DNA of 24,796 nt from Alphaproteobacteria bacterium (GTDB taxonomy: Bacteria; Pseudomonadota; Alphaproteobacteria; Puniceispirillales; UBA1172), in the NCBI GenBank assembly GCA_021296375.1, contig JAGWAQ010000004.1, positions 1-24,796 of the forward strand, read 5' to 3'. Both the position numbers and the translations under genes were made by a program. The notes under the pieces are model-generated. The model was not told the DNA's origin. It ran no database searches and saw only the letters and a list, made by a program, of their open reading frames with translations. Each line of letters starts with the position of its first letter. Position 1 is the stretch's first letter. Positions 8,004 to 15,274 of the stretch are shown here, one piece after another.

Positions 8004-8012
8004 TGTGGATAA
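8004..8012 (-). promoter_or_regulatory. DnaA box, perfect TTATCCACA
   Basis: The plus strand reads TGTGGATAA, the exact complement of the consensus DnaA box. It lies on the ppsR side of the predicted oriC. A weaker CGCGGATAA lies immediately to its left (7993-8001). Confidence 0.8.
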
Positions 8013-8083
8013 CATGCCGGTTATTCCATGGCGTTATCATACAAAACTTCTTGGCCTGAGATAAACCGTGGTTTTCCATTATT

Positions 8084-8092
8084 TTATCCACA
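8084..8092 (+). promoter_or_regulatory. DnaA box, perfect TTATCCACA
   Basis: Exact consensus on the plus strand, in the middle of the predicted oriC. It directly abuts an inverted one-mismatch box at 8093-8101, so the two form a back-to-back pair. Confidence 0.8.
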
Positions 8093-8101
8093 TGGGGATA
8101 A
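8093..8101 (-). promoter_or_regulatory. DnaA box, one mismatch (TTATCCCCA)
   Basis: The plus strand reads TGGGGATAA, differing from the consensus complement at one position. It is adjacent to and inverted against the perfect box at 8084-8092. Confidence 0.55.
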
Positions 8102-8124
8102 TTAAGCGTGGCTTTGAGTGTTTT

Positions 8125-8133
8125 CGGGGATAA
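8125..8133 (-). promoter_or_regulatory. Degenerate DnaA box (TTATCCCCG)
   Basis: The plus strand reads CGGGGATAA, two mismatches from consensus, in the same orientation as the box at 8093-8101 and about three helical turns away. Weak on its own; supported by context. Confidence 0.4.
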
Positions 8134-8177
8134 AACCGTCTTTGGCTTTACCGCAAAGGGCTTCAAAGACATGGATT

Positions 8178-8186
8178 TGTGGAAAA
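8178..8186 (-). promoter_or_regulatory. DnaA box, one mismatch (TTTTCCACA)
   Basis: The plus strand reads TGTGGAAAA. It keeps the TCCACA core and is the DnaA-like site closest to the A/T unwinding segment. Confidence 0.5.
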
Positions 8187-8248
8187 GACTGTCGATATTT
8201 AAGGGAAAACATGGCATTACCGATATACGCCTACCCTACAACCCCAAC

Positions 8249-8277
8249 AATATTATTATATATATAATAATTATATT
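8249..8277. promoter_or_regulatory. AT-only segment, candidate DNA unwinding element and hemE promoter region
   Basis: Twenty-nine consecutive A/T bases with alternating TATATATA, ending 19 bases before the hemE ATG. In an otherwise moderate-GC window this is the lowest-stability stretch next to the DnaA boxes, the usual place of duplex opening. It also contains TATAAT at 8263-8268, a possible -10 for hemE, but no convincing -35 is found 16-18 bp upstream. Confidence 0.65.
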
Positions 8278-8296
8278 GAGTTGATTAGAGAGATCC

Positions 8297-9319
8297 ATGC
8301 GTCTTCACAAAACCCTTTCAGGCCAAAAAGATGAGAAAACACCGATATGGTTCATGCGTCAGGCAGGTCGGTACCTTCCTGAATACCGTGAACTTCGGGC
8401 TTCGACGCCGGATTTCATTTCCTATTGCCTTGATAGCCCAAAAGCCGCTGAAGCAACTTTGCAGCCCATTGCGCGCTATGATCTCGATGCCGCGATTATC
8501 TTTTCCGATATTTTGATGATTCCCTGGGCAATGGGAGCTGGTGTCCATTTTGTTACCGGCGAAGGCCCGAAACTGACGGCTCTTGAAACACCGCAAGCGA
8601 TTGATGCGCTCAGCAGTGATGATCTTGAAGATAAATTAAGCCCTGTCGCCAAAGCCTTGCGCTTAACCCGCGCGTCTCTTGCGCCTGAAAAGAGCCTGAT
8701 CGGGTTTTGCGGCGCGCCATGGACGGTCGCCACTTACATGCTGGAAGGCGGGAGCAGCCGTGATTTTGGCTCATCCCGCCGCTGGCTCTGGCGAGACCCT
8801 GAAGCGATGGATCATTTGCTTGATCGTCTTGTTGATGACAGCATTCGCCTGCTGACCATGAAAGCCAAATCCGGTGCCGATGTGCTGATGGTGTTTGACA
8901 GTTGGGCGAGCGCCGTTCCTGCCCATTTCCAGGACCGTATGGTGACACGTCCGATGCGCAAAATTTCAGACGGGCTTAAAAAAGCCGGGGTTAACGCGCC
9001 TTTGATCGGGTTTCCGAAAGGGATAGGCGAGAATATTATCAATTACGCCGCTGACGCCGGGGTGAATGGTGTTGGTCTTGACCATGGCGTTGATATGGCG
9101 TGGGTTGATGCCAATTTGCCGAAAACAATGGCTGTTCAGGGCAATCTTGACCCGATATCTGTGATTGCTGGCGGAAAAGAGATGCTGGCGGCGGCTGATC
9201 GTATTCTGGCGGCCTGTTCCACTCGCCCCCATATTTTTAACCTTGGTCATGGTTTCAACCCTGACACACCACCTGAACATGTCGGTCAGCTGGTGGATTA
9301 TCTTCGGAAAGTGGCGTGA
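8297..9319 (+). CDS. hemE: Uroporphyrinogen decarboxylase
   Basis: A 340-residue HemE, which removes four carboxyl groups from uroporphyrinogen III to give coproporphyrinogen III in haem biosynthesis, in the cytosol. The N-terminal signature PIWFMRQAGRYLPEY (about residues 16-30) contains the substrate-binding Arg pair. The IIFSDILMIPWAMG segment has the catalytic Asp, and GFCGAPWTVATYMLEGGSS and the C-terminal FNLGHGF complete the family motifs. The ATG is preceded by AGAGAG. It flanks oriC, as in Caulobacter. Its stop codon overlaps the hemJ start (TGATG), so the two haem genes are translationally coupled. Confidence 0.97.
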   Translation: MRLHKTLSGQKDEKTPIWFMRQAGRYLPEYRELRASTPDFISYCLDSPKAAEATLQPIARYDLDAAIIFSDILMIPWAMGAGVHFVTGEGPKLTALETPQAIDALSSDDLEDKLSPVAKALRLTRASLAPEKSLIGFCGAPWTVATYMLEGGSSRDFGSSRRWLWRDPEAMDHLLDRLVDDSIRLLTMKAKSGADVLMVFDSWASAVPAHFQDRMVTRPMRKISDGLKKAGVNAPLIGFPKGIGENIINYAADAGVNGVGLDHGVDMAWVDANLPKTMAVQGNLDPISVIAGGKEMLAAADRILAACSTRPHIFNLGHGFNPDTPPEHVGQLVDYLRKVA

Positions 9320-9744
9320 TGTACCTGTGGCTGAAAGCGTTTCATATTATTGCGGTGATATCTTGGATGGCGGGGATGCTGTATTTGCCGCGGCTTTATG
9401 TATATCACGCGATGGTTGAGCCGGGTTCCGCGCGGGCCGAAACCTTTGCCTTGATGGAACGGCGCCTGCTGAAAGCGATCATGAATCCGGCGATGATCGT
9501 CACTTTTGTTCTTGGCTTCTGGATGGCCCTGCTGATGCCTTCTTTGCTTCAGGAAGGCTGGTTTATCGCCAAAATTATCCTGGTTTTTGCCATGGCCGGT
9601 GTTCACGGCAAATTTGCCGTTATGCGGAAAGCGTTTGAGCGCGGCGAGGGCATCCGGCCGGATACCTATTACCGGATCTGGAACGAAGTCCCGACGGTGC
9701 TGATGATCGCCATCGTGATTCTCGTCGTGGTTCAGCCGTTTTAG
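9319..9744 (+). CDS. hemJ: HemJ-type protoporphyrinogen IX oxidase (UPF0093 membrane protein)
   Basis: A 141-residue membrane protein with four predicted hydrophobic segments. HemJ oxidises protoporphyrinogen IX to protoporphyrin IX in bacteria that lack HemG/HemY and is a haem-b protein. The conserved N-terminal YLWLKAFHIIAVISWMAGMLYLPRLYVYH includes the invariant His at residue 9, and the lysine-containing WFIAKIILV segment and the C-terminal RIWNEVPTVLMIAIVILVV with its conserved Arg, Asn and Glu are all family features. The ATG at 9319 shares its A with the hemE stop. Coupling to hemE supports a role in haem synthesis. The stop is inside the left arm of a 7-bp hairpin (9740-9759) that lacks a T-run. 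Confidence 0.93.
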   Translation: MYLWLKAFHIIAVISWMAGMLYLPRLYVYHAMVEPGSARAETFALMERRLLKAIMNPAMIVTFVLGFWMALLMPSLLQEGWFIAKIILVFAMAGVHGKFAVMRKAFERGEGIRPDTYYRIWNEVPTVLMIAIVILVVVQPF

Positions 9745-9759
9745 GGCGTTATCCCTAAA
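9740..9759 (+). other. Short hairpin at the hemJ 3' end without T-tract
   Basis: TTTAGGG / CCCTAAA arms with a 6-base loop overlap the hemJ stop codon. No T-run follows, so it is not a standard intrinsic terminator; it may protect the hemE-hemJ mRNA 3' end or be incidental. Confidence 0.35.
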
Positions 9760-9789
9760 CCTTCACTATTGCGGGAATTTCAGGTAAGA

Positions 9790-9819
9790 TTGACTTTCAT
9801 CCTGAAATGAGGATATACA
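9790..9819 (+). promoter_or_regulatory. Candidate sigma-70 promoter of rho
   Basis: TTGACT (9790-9795) and TATACA (9814-9819) are separated by 18 bp and lie about 65 bp before the rho start. An 8-bp inverted repeat, ATTTCAGG (9777-9784) and CCTGAAAT (9801-9808), brackets the -35, and a CGCGC-N6-GCGCG dyad follows in the leader. Together they suggest that rho has its own, possibly regulated, promoter. Confidence 0.5.
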
Positions 9820-9883
9820 TTGGGAACACGCGCTGTCCTGCGCGGATTCTCCCCATAAAAAAATACATATATTGGCGGTTGCC

Positions 9884-11143
9884 ATGAATCTACAAGATTT
9901 AAAGAAGAAAAGTCCCGCGGACCTGTTGTCCTATGCGGAAGAGCTCGAGATTGAAAACGCCTCGACCTTGCGCAAACAGGACATGATGTTCGCTATTCTG
10001 AAGCAGCTCGCTGAAGATGACGTGCCGATTTATGGCTCAGGTGTTCTTGAAGTCCTTACCGATGGGTTTGGCTTTTTGCGCTCACCTGAGTCAAATTATC
10101 TCCCTGGTCCTGATGATATCTATGTCTCGCCCAGCCAAATCCGCCGCTTCAGCCTTCGCACCGGCGATACGGTGGATGGCCAGATCCGCGCCCCAAAAGA
10201 AGGCGAGCGCTATTTTGCATTGCTGAAAGTCGGCCAGGTCAATTTTGAAGACCCGCAAGCGGTTCGTCACCGCATCAATTTTGACAATTTGACGCCGCTT
10301 TATCCGCAGGAAAAGCTCACCCTTGAGCTGCCCTATAACCCTGAGAACAAAGACAACACCCCGCGGGTGATTGACCTGATCTCCCCCATGGGTAAAGGCC
10401 AGCGTGGCCTGATCGTGGCGCCGCCGCGCACCGGTAAAACCATGATGCTGCAATCCATTGCCCATGCGATTTCAGAAAACCATCCCGAAGTTTACCTGAT
10501 TGTTCTCCTGATCGATGAACGTCCCGAAGAAGTCACTGACATGCAGCGTTCGGTAAATGGTGAAGTGATTTCCTCAACTTTTGATGAACCTGCCGTTCGC
10601 CACGTTCAGGTGACGGATATGGTGATCGAAAAAGCCAAACGTCTTGTTGAACACAAGCGTGATGTGGTGATTCTGCTCGACAGCATCACCCGACTGGCGC
10701 GCGCCTATAACACCGTCGTGCCGTCATCGGGCAAAGTCTTGACCGGCGGTGTTGACGCCAATGCCCTGCAGCGGCCAAAGCGTTTCTTTGGGGCGGCACG
10801 AAACATCGAAGAGGGCGGCTCGCTCACCATTATCGCCACCGCGCTGATCGAAACCGGCTCGCGGATGGATGAAGTGATCTTTGAAGAGTTCAAAGGCACG
10901 GGCAACTCTGAAGTTATCCTTGACCGCAAGCTTTCCGACAAGCGGACTTTCCCGGCGATTGACATCACCCGTTCCGGCACCCGTAAGGAAGAACTGCTGG
11001 TGGATAAAGACACACTTGCGAAATTGTGGGTGCTGCGCCGAATCCTGATCCAGATGGGCCCTGTCGATGCGATGGAATTCCTCGTTGATAAACTCAAGCA
11101 GTCCAAAGACAATAACGATTTCTTCACGGCCATGAATTCGTGA
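9884..11143 (+). CDS. rho: Transcription termination factor Rho
   Basis: A 419-residue Rho, the same length as E. coli Rho; a hexameric RNA-dependent ATPase/helicase that ends untranslated transcripts. The N-terminal helical domain starts MNLQDLKKKSPADLL. The cold-shock-like primary RNA-binding domain (GFGFLRSPESNYLPGPDDIYVSP, about 61-83) follows. The Walker A segment RGLIVAPPRTGKT is at about 174-186, and Walker B lies in VVILLDSITRLARAYN. The Q-loop and R-loop regions (SSGKVLTGGVDANALQRPKRFFGAARN; GTGNSE) are intact. I chose ATG 9884 over a TTG at 9872 because the family begins MNLQ/MNLT; no strong Shine-Dalgarno is present. The stop lies in a perfect 14-bp palindrome and a terminator follows. 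Confidence 0.98.
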   Translation: MNLQDLKKKSPADLLSYAEELEIENASTLRKQDMMFAILKQLAEDDVPIYGSGVLEVLTDGFGFLRSPESNYLPGPDDIYVSPSQIRRFSLRTGDTVDGQIRAPKEGERYFALLKVGQVNFEDPQAVRHRINFDNLTPLYPQEKLTLELPYNPENKDNTPRVIDLISPMGKGQRGLIVAPPRTGKTMMLQSIAHAISENHPEVYLIVLLIDERPEEVTDMQRSVNGEVISSTFDEPAVRHVQVTDMVIEKAKRLVEHKRDVVILLDSITRLARAYNTVVPSSGKVLTGGVDANALQRPKRFFGAARNIEEGGSLTIIATALIETGSRMDEVIFEEFKGTGNSEVILDRKLSDKRTFPAIDITRSGTRKEELLVDKDTLAKLWVLRRILIQMGPVDAMEFLVDKLKQSKDNNDFFTAMNS

Positions 11144-11187
11144 TCAATTGATCATGGTCGTAAATGACAAAAGCCCCCCGAAATAAC

Positions 11188-11216
11188 AAAAGCCCCCGGT
11201 GACGGGGGCTTTTTTT
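11188..11216. terminator. Bidirectional terminator between convergent rho and ogt
   Basis: An 11-bp stem (AAAAGCCCCCG / CGGGGGCTTTT) with a GTGA tetraloop is followed by a T-run to 11216 on the plus strand. On the minus strand the left-hand A run provides TTTT and a second GC-rich block (11171-11180) follows. It sits three bases beyond the ogt stop, so it can serve both genes. Confidence 0.9.
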
Positions 11217-11218
11217 GA

Positions 11219-11710
11219 TCAGGCTGAAAACCGCGCCTCGTGGTCGATCAAGGCTTGCTTAAGGTCAAGGTTGCGGGGGTCTTTCGGCGACAAGGCCCGC
11301 AACGCCCCGAAATTCCCCAGACTGCCGTCATGCCGGGTGACGCGATGACAGGGAATGATCAAGGGTATCGGGTTTCTGGCGCAGGCCGAGCCCGCCGCCC
11401 GCGGCGCTTGCGGGGCATCGGCCAGTCTGGCAAAATCCTTGTAAGTTATTGTTTTTCCATAATTAATCTTGCGCATGGTGGTGAGCCATCTGGTCAGGGC
11501 GGGGCTGGCGTCAGGCACAAGGGGGAGATCGAAATCCCTGCGTTCGCCGGCGCAATAGGCGTTGATCTGTCGCCATGTTTCACGTGAAACATCATCGGCG
11601 CGGCTGTCGTCATCACTGCCGTCAAGGGCAAAATCAAGACAGGTCACGGCCTCGCCGTTGCTATGGACGGTCACCCATCCGAAAGGGGTGTGGTGGGTTT
11701 GCTGAAACAT
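11219..11710 (-). CDS. ogt: Methylated-DNA-[protein]-cysteine S-methyltransferase (Ogt/AGT family)
   Basis: A 163-residue suicide DNA-repair protein that transfers alkyl groups from O6-alkylguanine to its own cysteine. The active site IPCHRV (Cys121) is intact. The HTH region with the arginine finger (RAAGSACARNPIPLIIP, about 104-120) and the TYKDFARLADAPQAPRA helix are typical of the C-terminal AGT domain. The tail after PCHRV reads GSLGNFGALRALSPKDPRNLDLKQ and lacks the usual G-Y-x-W-G-L-E-x-K motif, so it is a divergent member. The start at 11710 is preceded by GGAG. The coding sequence contains a perfect parS at 11576-11591, read as VSRET at residues 41-45. It is convergent with rho and divergent from mnmE across a repeat array. 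An MGMT-like label is equally valid. Confidence 0.88.
   Translation of the reverse strand: MFQQTHHTPFGWVTVHSNGEAVTCLDFALDGSDDDSRADDVSRETWRQINAYCAGERRDFDLPLVPDASPALTRWLTTMRKINYGKTITYKDFARLADAPQAPRAAGSACARNPIPLIIPCHRVTRHDGSLGNFGALRALSPKDPRNLDLKQALIDHEARFSA
11576..11591. promoter_or_regulatory. parS: parS centromere site inside ogt
   Basis: Perfect 16-bp palindrome TGTTTCACGTGAAACA, the universal chromosomal ParB binding site. It lies 3.3 kb from the predicted oriC and 4.4 kb from parA. In the ogt frame it encodes part of D-VSRET. Confidence 0.96.
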
Positions 11711-11732
11711 CGGTCTTGTTCTCCATGTTGCG

Positions 11733-11799
11733 GCAGTTTATTACTGCTTAAGATCGCCGCAGTTTATTACTGCTTAAGGTCGCCGCAGTCTATGACTGC
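11733..11799. repeat. Three-unit array of a GCAGT-N5-ACTGC dyad, 26-bp period
   Basis: Units start at 11733, 11759 and 11785. The first two 26-bp units differ at one base (GATC versus GGTC near the end); the third keeps the dyad (GCAGT CTATG ACTGC) and then diverges. Each unit has 5-bp inverted arms, so each could bind a dimeric protein. The array lies between the divergent starts of ogt (11710) and mnmE (11878), the position of an operator. I do not recognise the binding protein. Confidence 0.8.
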
Positions 11800-11877
11800 A
11801 AAAGGGCAAGAGCTACATTACGGCTAACATGATGGGTTGAGCCTATCAGTGGCACCAACAATAGGCAAGCATCCCCC

Positions 11878-13287
11878 ATGGTCGATATTTCTTCACCTGA
11901 TGGTTTTTCCGGCAATGGCTTTTCTGGTGATACGATTTTTGCGCTCGCCACGCCGCAAGGGCGTTCCGCCGTTCAGATTATTCGAATTTCTGGCCCGGGG
12001 TCAGCGCGTATCCTGCGCAAGATGACGGGGGCTGTTCCTGACCCGCGGCAGGCGCATTTCACCGCGCTTCGATTTGATGGCGACAACAGCACGGTGATCG
12101 ACCAGGCGCTGGTGCTGTTTTTCAAAACCCCCGCCAGCGCCACAGGGGAAGACACGGCGGAACTTCATCTTCATGGCAGTCCTGTTCTGGGGCAGATGGT
12201 GATGGAATGGCTTGAAACCCAACCCCGGATGCGATTGGCGGATCGCGGGGAGTTCACGCGGCGGGCGTTCCTTAACGGCAAGGTCAATCTTGATCAGGCG
12301 GAAGGCATTGCCGATATCATTGATGCCGATACCATCGCCCAACACCAGCAGGCCATGCGCCAGCTTGATGGCGCCTTGAGCGCGAAATCCGAATCCTGGC
12401 GAGGGGCGATCATTGCCCTTTCGGGCCAGCTTGAGGCGCTGATCGATTTTGCTGATGAAGACCTGCCGCAGGATGTGGCGGATCACGTCGCCAGCGGCAT
12501 TGCCGCAGTTTTGGCCGAAATGGAAGCTGAGCTTGCGTCATCACGTCAGGGGTTGATCCAGCGTGATGGCGTGCAGGTGGCGATTGTCGGCCGCCCGAAT
12601 GCCGGCAAATCCACCTTGCTCAACCATTTGATCGGTGATGATCGGGCGATTGTCTCGCCTGAAGCGGGGACGACCCGTGACCTCGTGCAAGTCGCCCTTG
12701 ATATCGACGGTGTTGCTGTTCACCTGACCGACACGGCGGGGATTCGTTTTGGTGCTGACCAAGGGGTTGGTGCCGTCGAAGAGGAGGGGGTCAAGCGTGC
12801 CCTGCGTGCCGCTTCCGACGCGCATCTCGTGCTTATGCTGATTGATGGCAATGACGATGACCCGGCCGATGTCTTCGCGCAATTGCGGGCTGAACTTCCC
12901 GCTGACATGGCCGATGGCCCTGATCTGCAGCCGATCATCACCAAAGCTGATGCCATTACCCCGGGGCGGGTATTGCCGGAATGGCCCCTGATTTCGGTGC
13001 AAACAGGGCTGGGGATGGTCGAGCTGGACCAGTTGATCCGCCGCAAACTGGCGGAATTGACCCCCCATGATGAAGCGCCGGTGCTGACACGCCAGCGCCA
13101 CGTTAGCGCGGTTCGTGATGCCCGCGACGCGCTTGACCGCGCCGGTGCCATCAGCCTTCAGGACGCGCCGGAATTATTGGCGGAGGAATTCCGCCTTGCC
13201 GCCCATGCGCTGGGGCGTATCACCGGTCGGGTGGATGTTGAAGATGTATTGGACCATATTTTCAGCAGTTTCTGCATCGGCAAATAA
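11878..13287 (+). CDS. mnmE: tRNA uridine-5-carboxymethylaminomethyl modification GTPase MnmE (TrmE)
   Basis: A 469-residue MnmE that works with MnmG to make cmnm5U at tRNA wobble U34. The N-terminal formyl-THF-binding domain begins with DTIFALATPQGRSAVQIIRISGP (about 18-40), followed by a helical domain (about 120-230, with GEFTRRAFLNGKVNLDQAEGI). The inserted G domain has P-loop GRPNAGKS 238-245, G2 GTTRD 264-268, switch II DTAG 285-288 and a G4 motif TKAD 355-358 (Thr replaces the usual Asn). The C-terminus ends in the diagnostic FCIGK with its conserved Cys. The ATG at 11878 has no strong ribosome-binding site but fits the family N-terminus. It heads the mnmE-mnmG-rsmG-parA-parB run, the standard alphaproteobacterial order. 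Confidence 0.97.
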   Translation: MVDISSPDGFSGNGFSGDTIFALATPQGRSAVQIIRISGPGSARILRKMTGAVPDPRQAHFTALRFDGDNSTVIDQALVLFFKTPASATGEDTAELHLHGSPVLGQMVMEWLETQPRMRLADRGEFTRRAFLNGKVNLDQAEGIADIIDADTIAQHQQAMRQLDGALSAKSESWRGAIIALSGQLEALIDFADEDLPQDVADHVASGIAAVLAEMEAELASSRQGLIQRDGVQVAIVGRPNAGKSTLLNHLIGDDRAIVSPEAGTTRDLVQVALDIDGVAVHLTDTAGIRFGADQGVGAVEEEGVKRALRAASDAHLVLMLIDGNDDDPADVFAQLRAELPADMADGPDLQPIITKADAITPGRVLPEWPLISVQTGLGMVELDQLIRRKLAELTPHDEAPVLTRQRHVSAVRDARDALDRAGAISLQDAPELLAEEFRLAAHALGRITGRVDVEDVLDHIFSSFCIGK

Positions 13288-13320
13288 CCGCCGCGGCCTT
13301 TCGATTAAGCGGCGGTTTTA
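13286..13320 (+). terminator. Weak hairpin after mnmE
   Basis: AACCGCCGC / GCGGCGGTT (9-bp stem, 14-base loop) followed by TTTTATT overlaps the mnmE stop. The long loop and short T-run make it a weak terminator or attenuator before mnmG. Confidence 0.45.
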
Positions 13321-13392
13321 TTGACCGCAAGCCAGCGGCGGCGTATGTTGGGCCAACCCCAACGGAAACCCTGAACCGGAGCGCCACTTTCC

Positions 13393-15264
13393 ATGGCTGA
13401 AGTGACCACAACAGATTACGACGTGCTGGTTGTTGGTGGCGGGCATGCTGGTGTAGAAGCCGCCGCCGCCGCCGCCCGCATGGGCGCGCGTGTTGCGCTG
13501 ATCACCATGCAGAAAGCCACGATTGGCGAAATGTCCTGCAACCCGGCCATTGGCGGGCTGGGTAAAGGCCACCTTGTGCGGGAAATTGACGCCATGGATG
13601 GCTTGATGGGGCGGGCGATTGATGCGTCGGGGATTCAGTTCCGGATGCTCAATAAATCCCGTGGTCCTGCTGTTCATGGCCCCCGCGCGCAAGCCGACCG
13701 CAAGCTGTATCGCCAGGCGATCCAGCGTTTTCTGGATGAACAGGAAAATCTCGATATTATCGAAGCAGCGGTTGGAGATGTCGAGGTCACGGATGGTGAG
13801 TTGACAGGTCTTCTGACGGAAGATGGCCGGGTTTTTCGCGCTGGCGCGGCGGTATTGACGACCGGGACTTTCCTTGGCGGCATTATCCATCTTGGTCTTG
13901 AACGCAGCGAAGCGGGGCGGTTTGGCGAAGCGCCCTCAAACATGCTGGCGCAAAAACTGCGTGATCCGGCCTTGGCTTTGCCCATGGCGCGGCTGAAGAC
14001 CGGGACACCGGCTCGGCTCGATGGCCGCACGATTGCCTGGGATATGCTGGAGCTGCAGCCCGCCGACAACCCTCCGGTGCCGTTTTCCACCATGACGGAC
14101 CGCATTGAGGTCGAGCAGATTTCCTGCGGCATCACCCGCACCACGGAAGCCACCCACAAGATTATTTCGGAATCCATCCATTTATCGGCGGTATATTCCG
14201 GCCAGATCGAAGGCACAGGCCCGCGCTATTGCCCGTCGATCGAAGATAAAGTCGTGCGCTTTGCGGATCGCACGTCCCACCAGGTTTTCCTTGAGCCTGA
14301 AGGGCTGGATGACCCGACGGTCTATCCCAACGGGATTTCCACCAGTTTGCCGCGTGATGTTCAGGACGCCATGGTGCGGACCATCCCGGGCCTCGAGAAG
14401 GTTGAGATTTTCCGCTATGGCTATGCGATTGAATATGATTGCATCGACCCCCGCGCTCTGACACGCCAGCTTGAGCTTAAAGCCATGCCGCGGCTTTTCC
14501 TGGCGGGGCAAATCAACGGCACCACAGGTTATGAAGAAGCCGCCGCTCAAGGCGTGATGGCAGGGGCGAACGCGGCCCTGAAAGCCAGCGGTAGCCTTGA
14601 AAAATTCACCCTTGATCGCGCCGATGCCTATACCGGCGTGATGATCGATGACCTGATCACCCGCGGGGCGCCTGAACCTTACCGGATGTTCACCTCGCGT
14701 GCGGAATACCGGCTGTTGCTCAGGGCCGATAACGCCGACCAGCGCCTGACCGATAAAGCCGCGGCAATCGGCCTGATCGGCAGTCAACGCCAGCACCATT
14801 GGCAGGAGCGGAAATCCGCCCTTGCCGATGCCACGGCAATGCTTGATCACCTCACCGCTTTGCCGAAAGACCTGGCCGCGCATGGTCTGCCCGTTACCCG
14901 TGACGGGCGCAAGCAATCGGCGGCGGATCTCCTGGCGCGTGAGGGCATCACCATGGATCGGCTGATCCCCCTGTGGGCGGAACTTGAGGGGATTGCCCCC
15001 CATTTGCGCCCCCAGCTTGAAACTGATTGCCGTTACCGCGGCTATGTTCGCCGCCAGCAATCGGATATCGACGCCCTCCGACGCGATGAAGCCCTGATCA
15101 TCCCCGCGGGGATGAATTACGGGGAAATCGGCGGGTTATCCGCGGAAAGCGTTGATATTTTCACCCGTCATCAACCGGAAACGATTGGTCAGGCGAGCCG
15201 GTTGCCCGGCTTGACCCCCGCCGCGGTGGTGGCGGTGATCCGTCATTTGCGCCGCGCCGCCTAG
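13393..15264 (+). CDS. mnmG: tRNA uridine-5-carboxymethylaminomethyl modification enzyme MnmG (GidA)
   Basis: A 623-residue FAD- and NADH-dependent MnmG, close to the E. coli length of 629. The Rossmann FAD loop is VVGGGHAGVEAA (GxGxxG at 15-20). The signature MSCNPAIGGLGKGHLVREIDAMDG with the catalytic Cys and the LNKSRGPAVHGPRAQADR segment are intact, as are LKTGTPARLDGRTI and the second signature GQINGTTGYEEAAAQG. The C-terminal domain that contacts MnmE (…GYVRRQQSDID…LSAESVDIFTRHQPETIGQASRLPGLTPAAV) is complete. The ATG at 13393 has GGAG 11 bases upstream. mnmG is separated from mnmE by a 105-bp gap with a hairpin, so it may also have its own promoter. Confidence 0.98.
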   Translation: MAEVTTTDYDVLVVGGGHAGVEAAAAAARMGARVALITMQKATIGEMSCNPAIGGLGKGHLVREIDAMDGLMGRAIDASGIQFRMLNKSRGPAVHGPRAQADRKLYRQAIQRFLDEQENLDIIEAAVGDVEVTDGELTGLLTEDGRVFRAGAAVLTTGTFLGGIIHLGLERSEAGRFGEAPSNMLAQKLRDPALALPMARLKTGTPARLDGRTIAWDMLELQPADNPPVPFSTMTDRIEVEQISCGITRTTEATHKIISESIHLSAVYSGQIEGTGPRYCPSIEDKVVRFADRTSHQVFLEPEGLDDPTVYPNGISTSLPRDVQDAMVRTIPGLEKVEIFRYGYAIEYDCIDPRALTRQLELKAMPRLFLAGQINGTTGYEEAAAQGVMAGANAALKASGSLEKFTLDRADAYTGVMIDDLITRGAPEPYRMFTSRAEYRLLLRADNADQRLTDKAAAIGLIGSQRQHHWQERKSALADATAMLDHLTALPKDLAAHGLPVTRDGRKQSAADLLAREGITMDRLIPLWAELEGIAPHLRPQLETDCRYRGYVRRQQSDIDALRRDEALIIPAGMNYGEIGGLSAESVDIFTRHQPETIGQASRLPGLTPAAVVAVIRHLRRAA

Positions 15265-15274
15265 GGGGATTGTC

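Larger units (their letters stand above)
7929..8296. other. oriC: Predicted chromosomal replication origin (oriC)
   Basis: This 368-bp gap between divergent ppsR and hemE contains no gene but has the elements of a replication origin. There are two perfect TTATCCACA DnaA boxes in opposite orientation (8004-8012 and 8084-8092) and three degenerate boxes (8093-8101, 8125-8133, 8178-8186). A 29-bp stretch of pure A/T (8249-8277) can serve as unwinding element. The position beside hemE is where Caulobacter crescentus oriC was mapped and where Rickettsia origins are predicted. parS sites and parAB lie within 3-10 kb, as expected near an origin. Promoters for ppsR (leftward) and hemE (rightward) must also lie here. 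Function is inferred; nothing in the sequence proves firing. Confidence 0.85.

Noticed and set aside
7077..8015. Longer ppsR reading frame beginning at 8015
   Set aside because: Would place 29 unconserved residues over a DnaA box; the ATG at 7928 fits the family start.
7963..8217. 84-codon minus-strand open frame across the origin
   Set aside because: Covers the DnaA boxes, has no ribosome-binding site and no family resemblance; treated as chance.
11141..11154. Perfect 14-bp palindrome TGATCAATTGATCA at the rho stop
   Set aside because: Short and AT-rich with no following T-run; the true terminator lies downstream. May be incidental.
14182..15060. 292-codon open frame antisense to mnmG
   Set aside because: Shadow of a conserved gene; composition is Gly/Arg/Gln-rich with no recognisable family.
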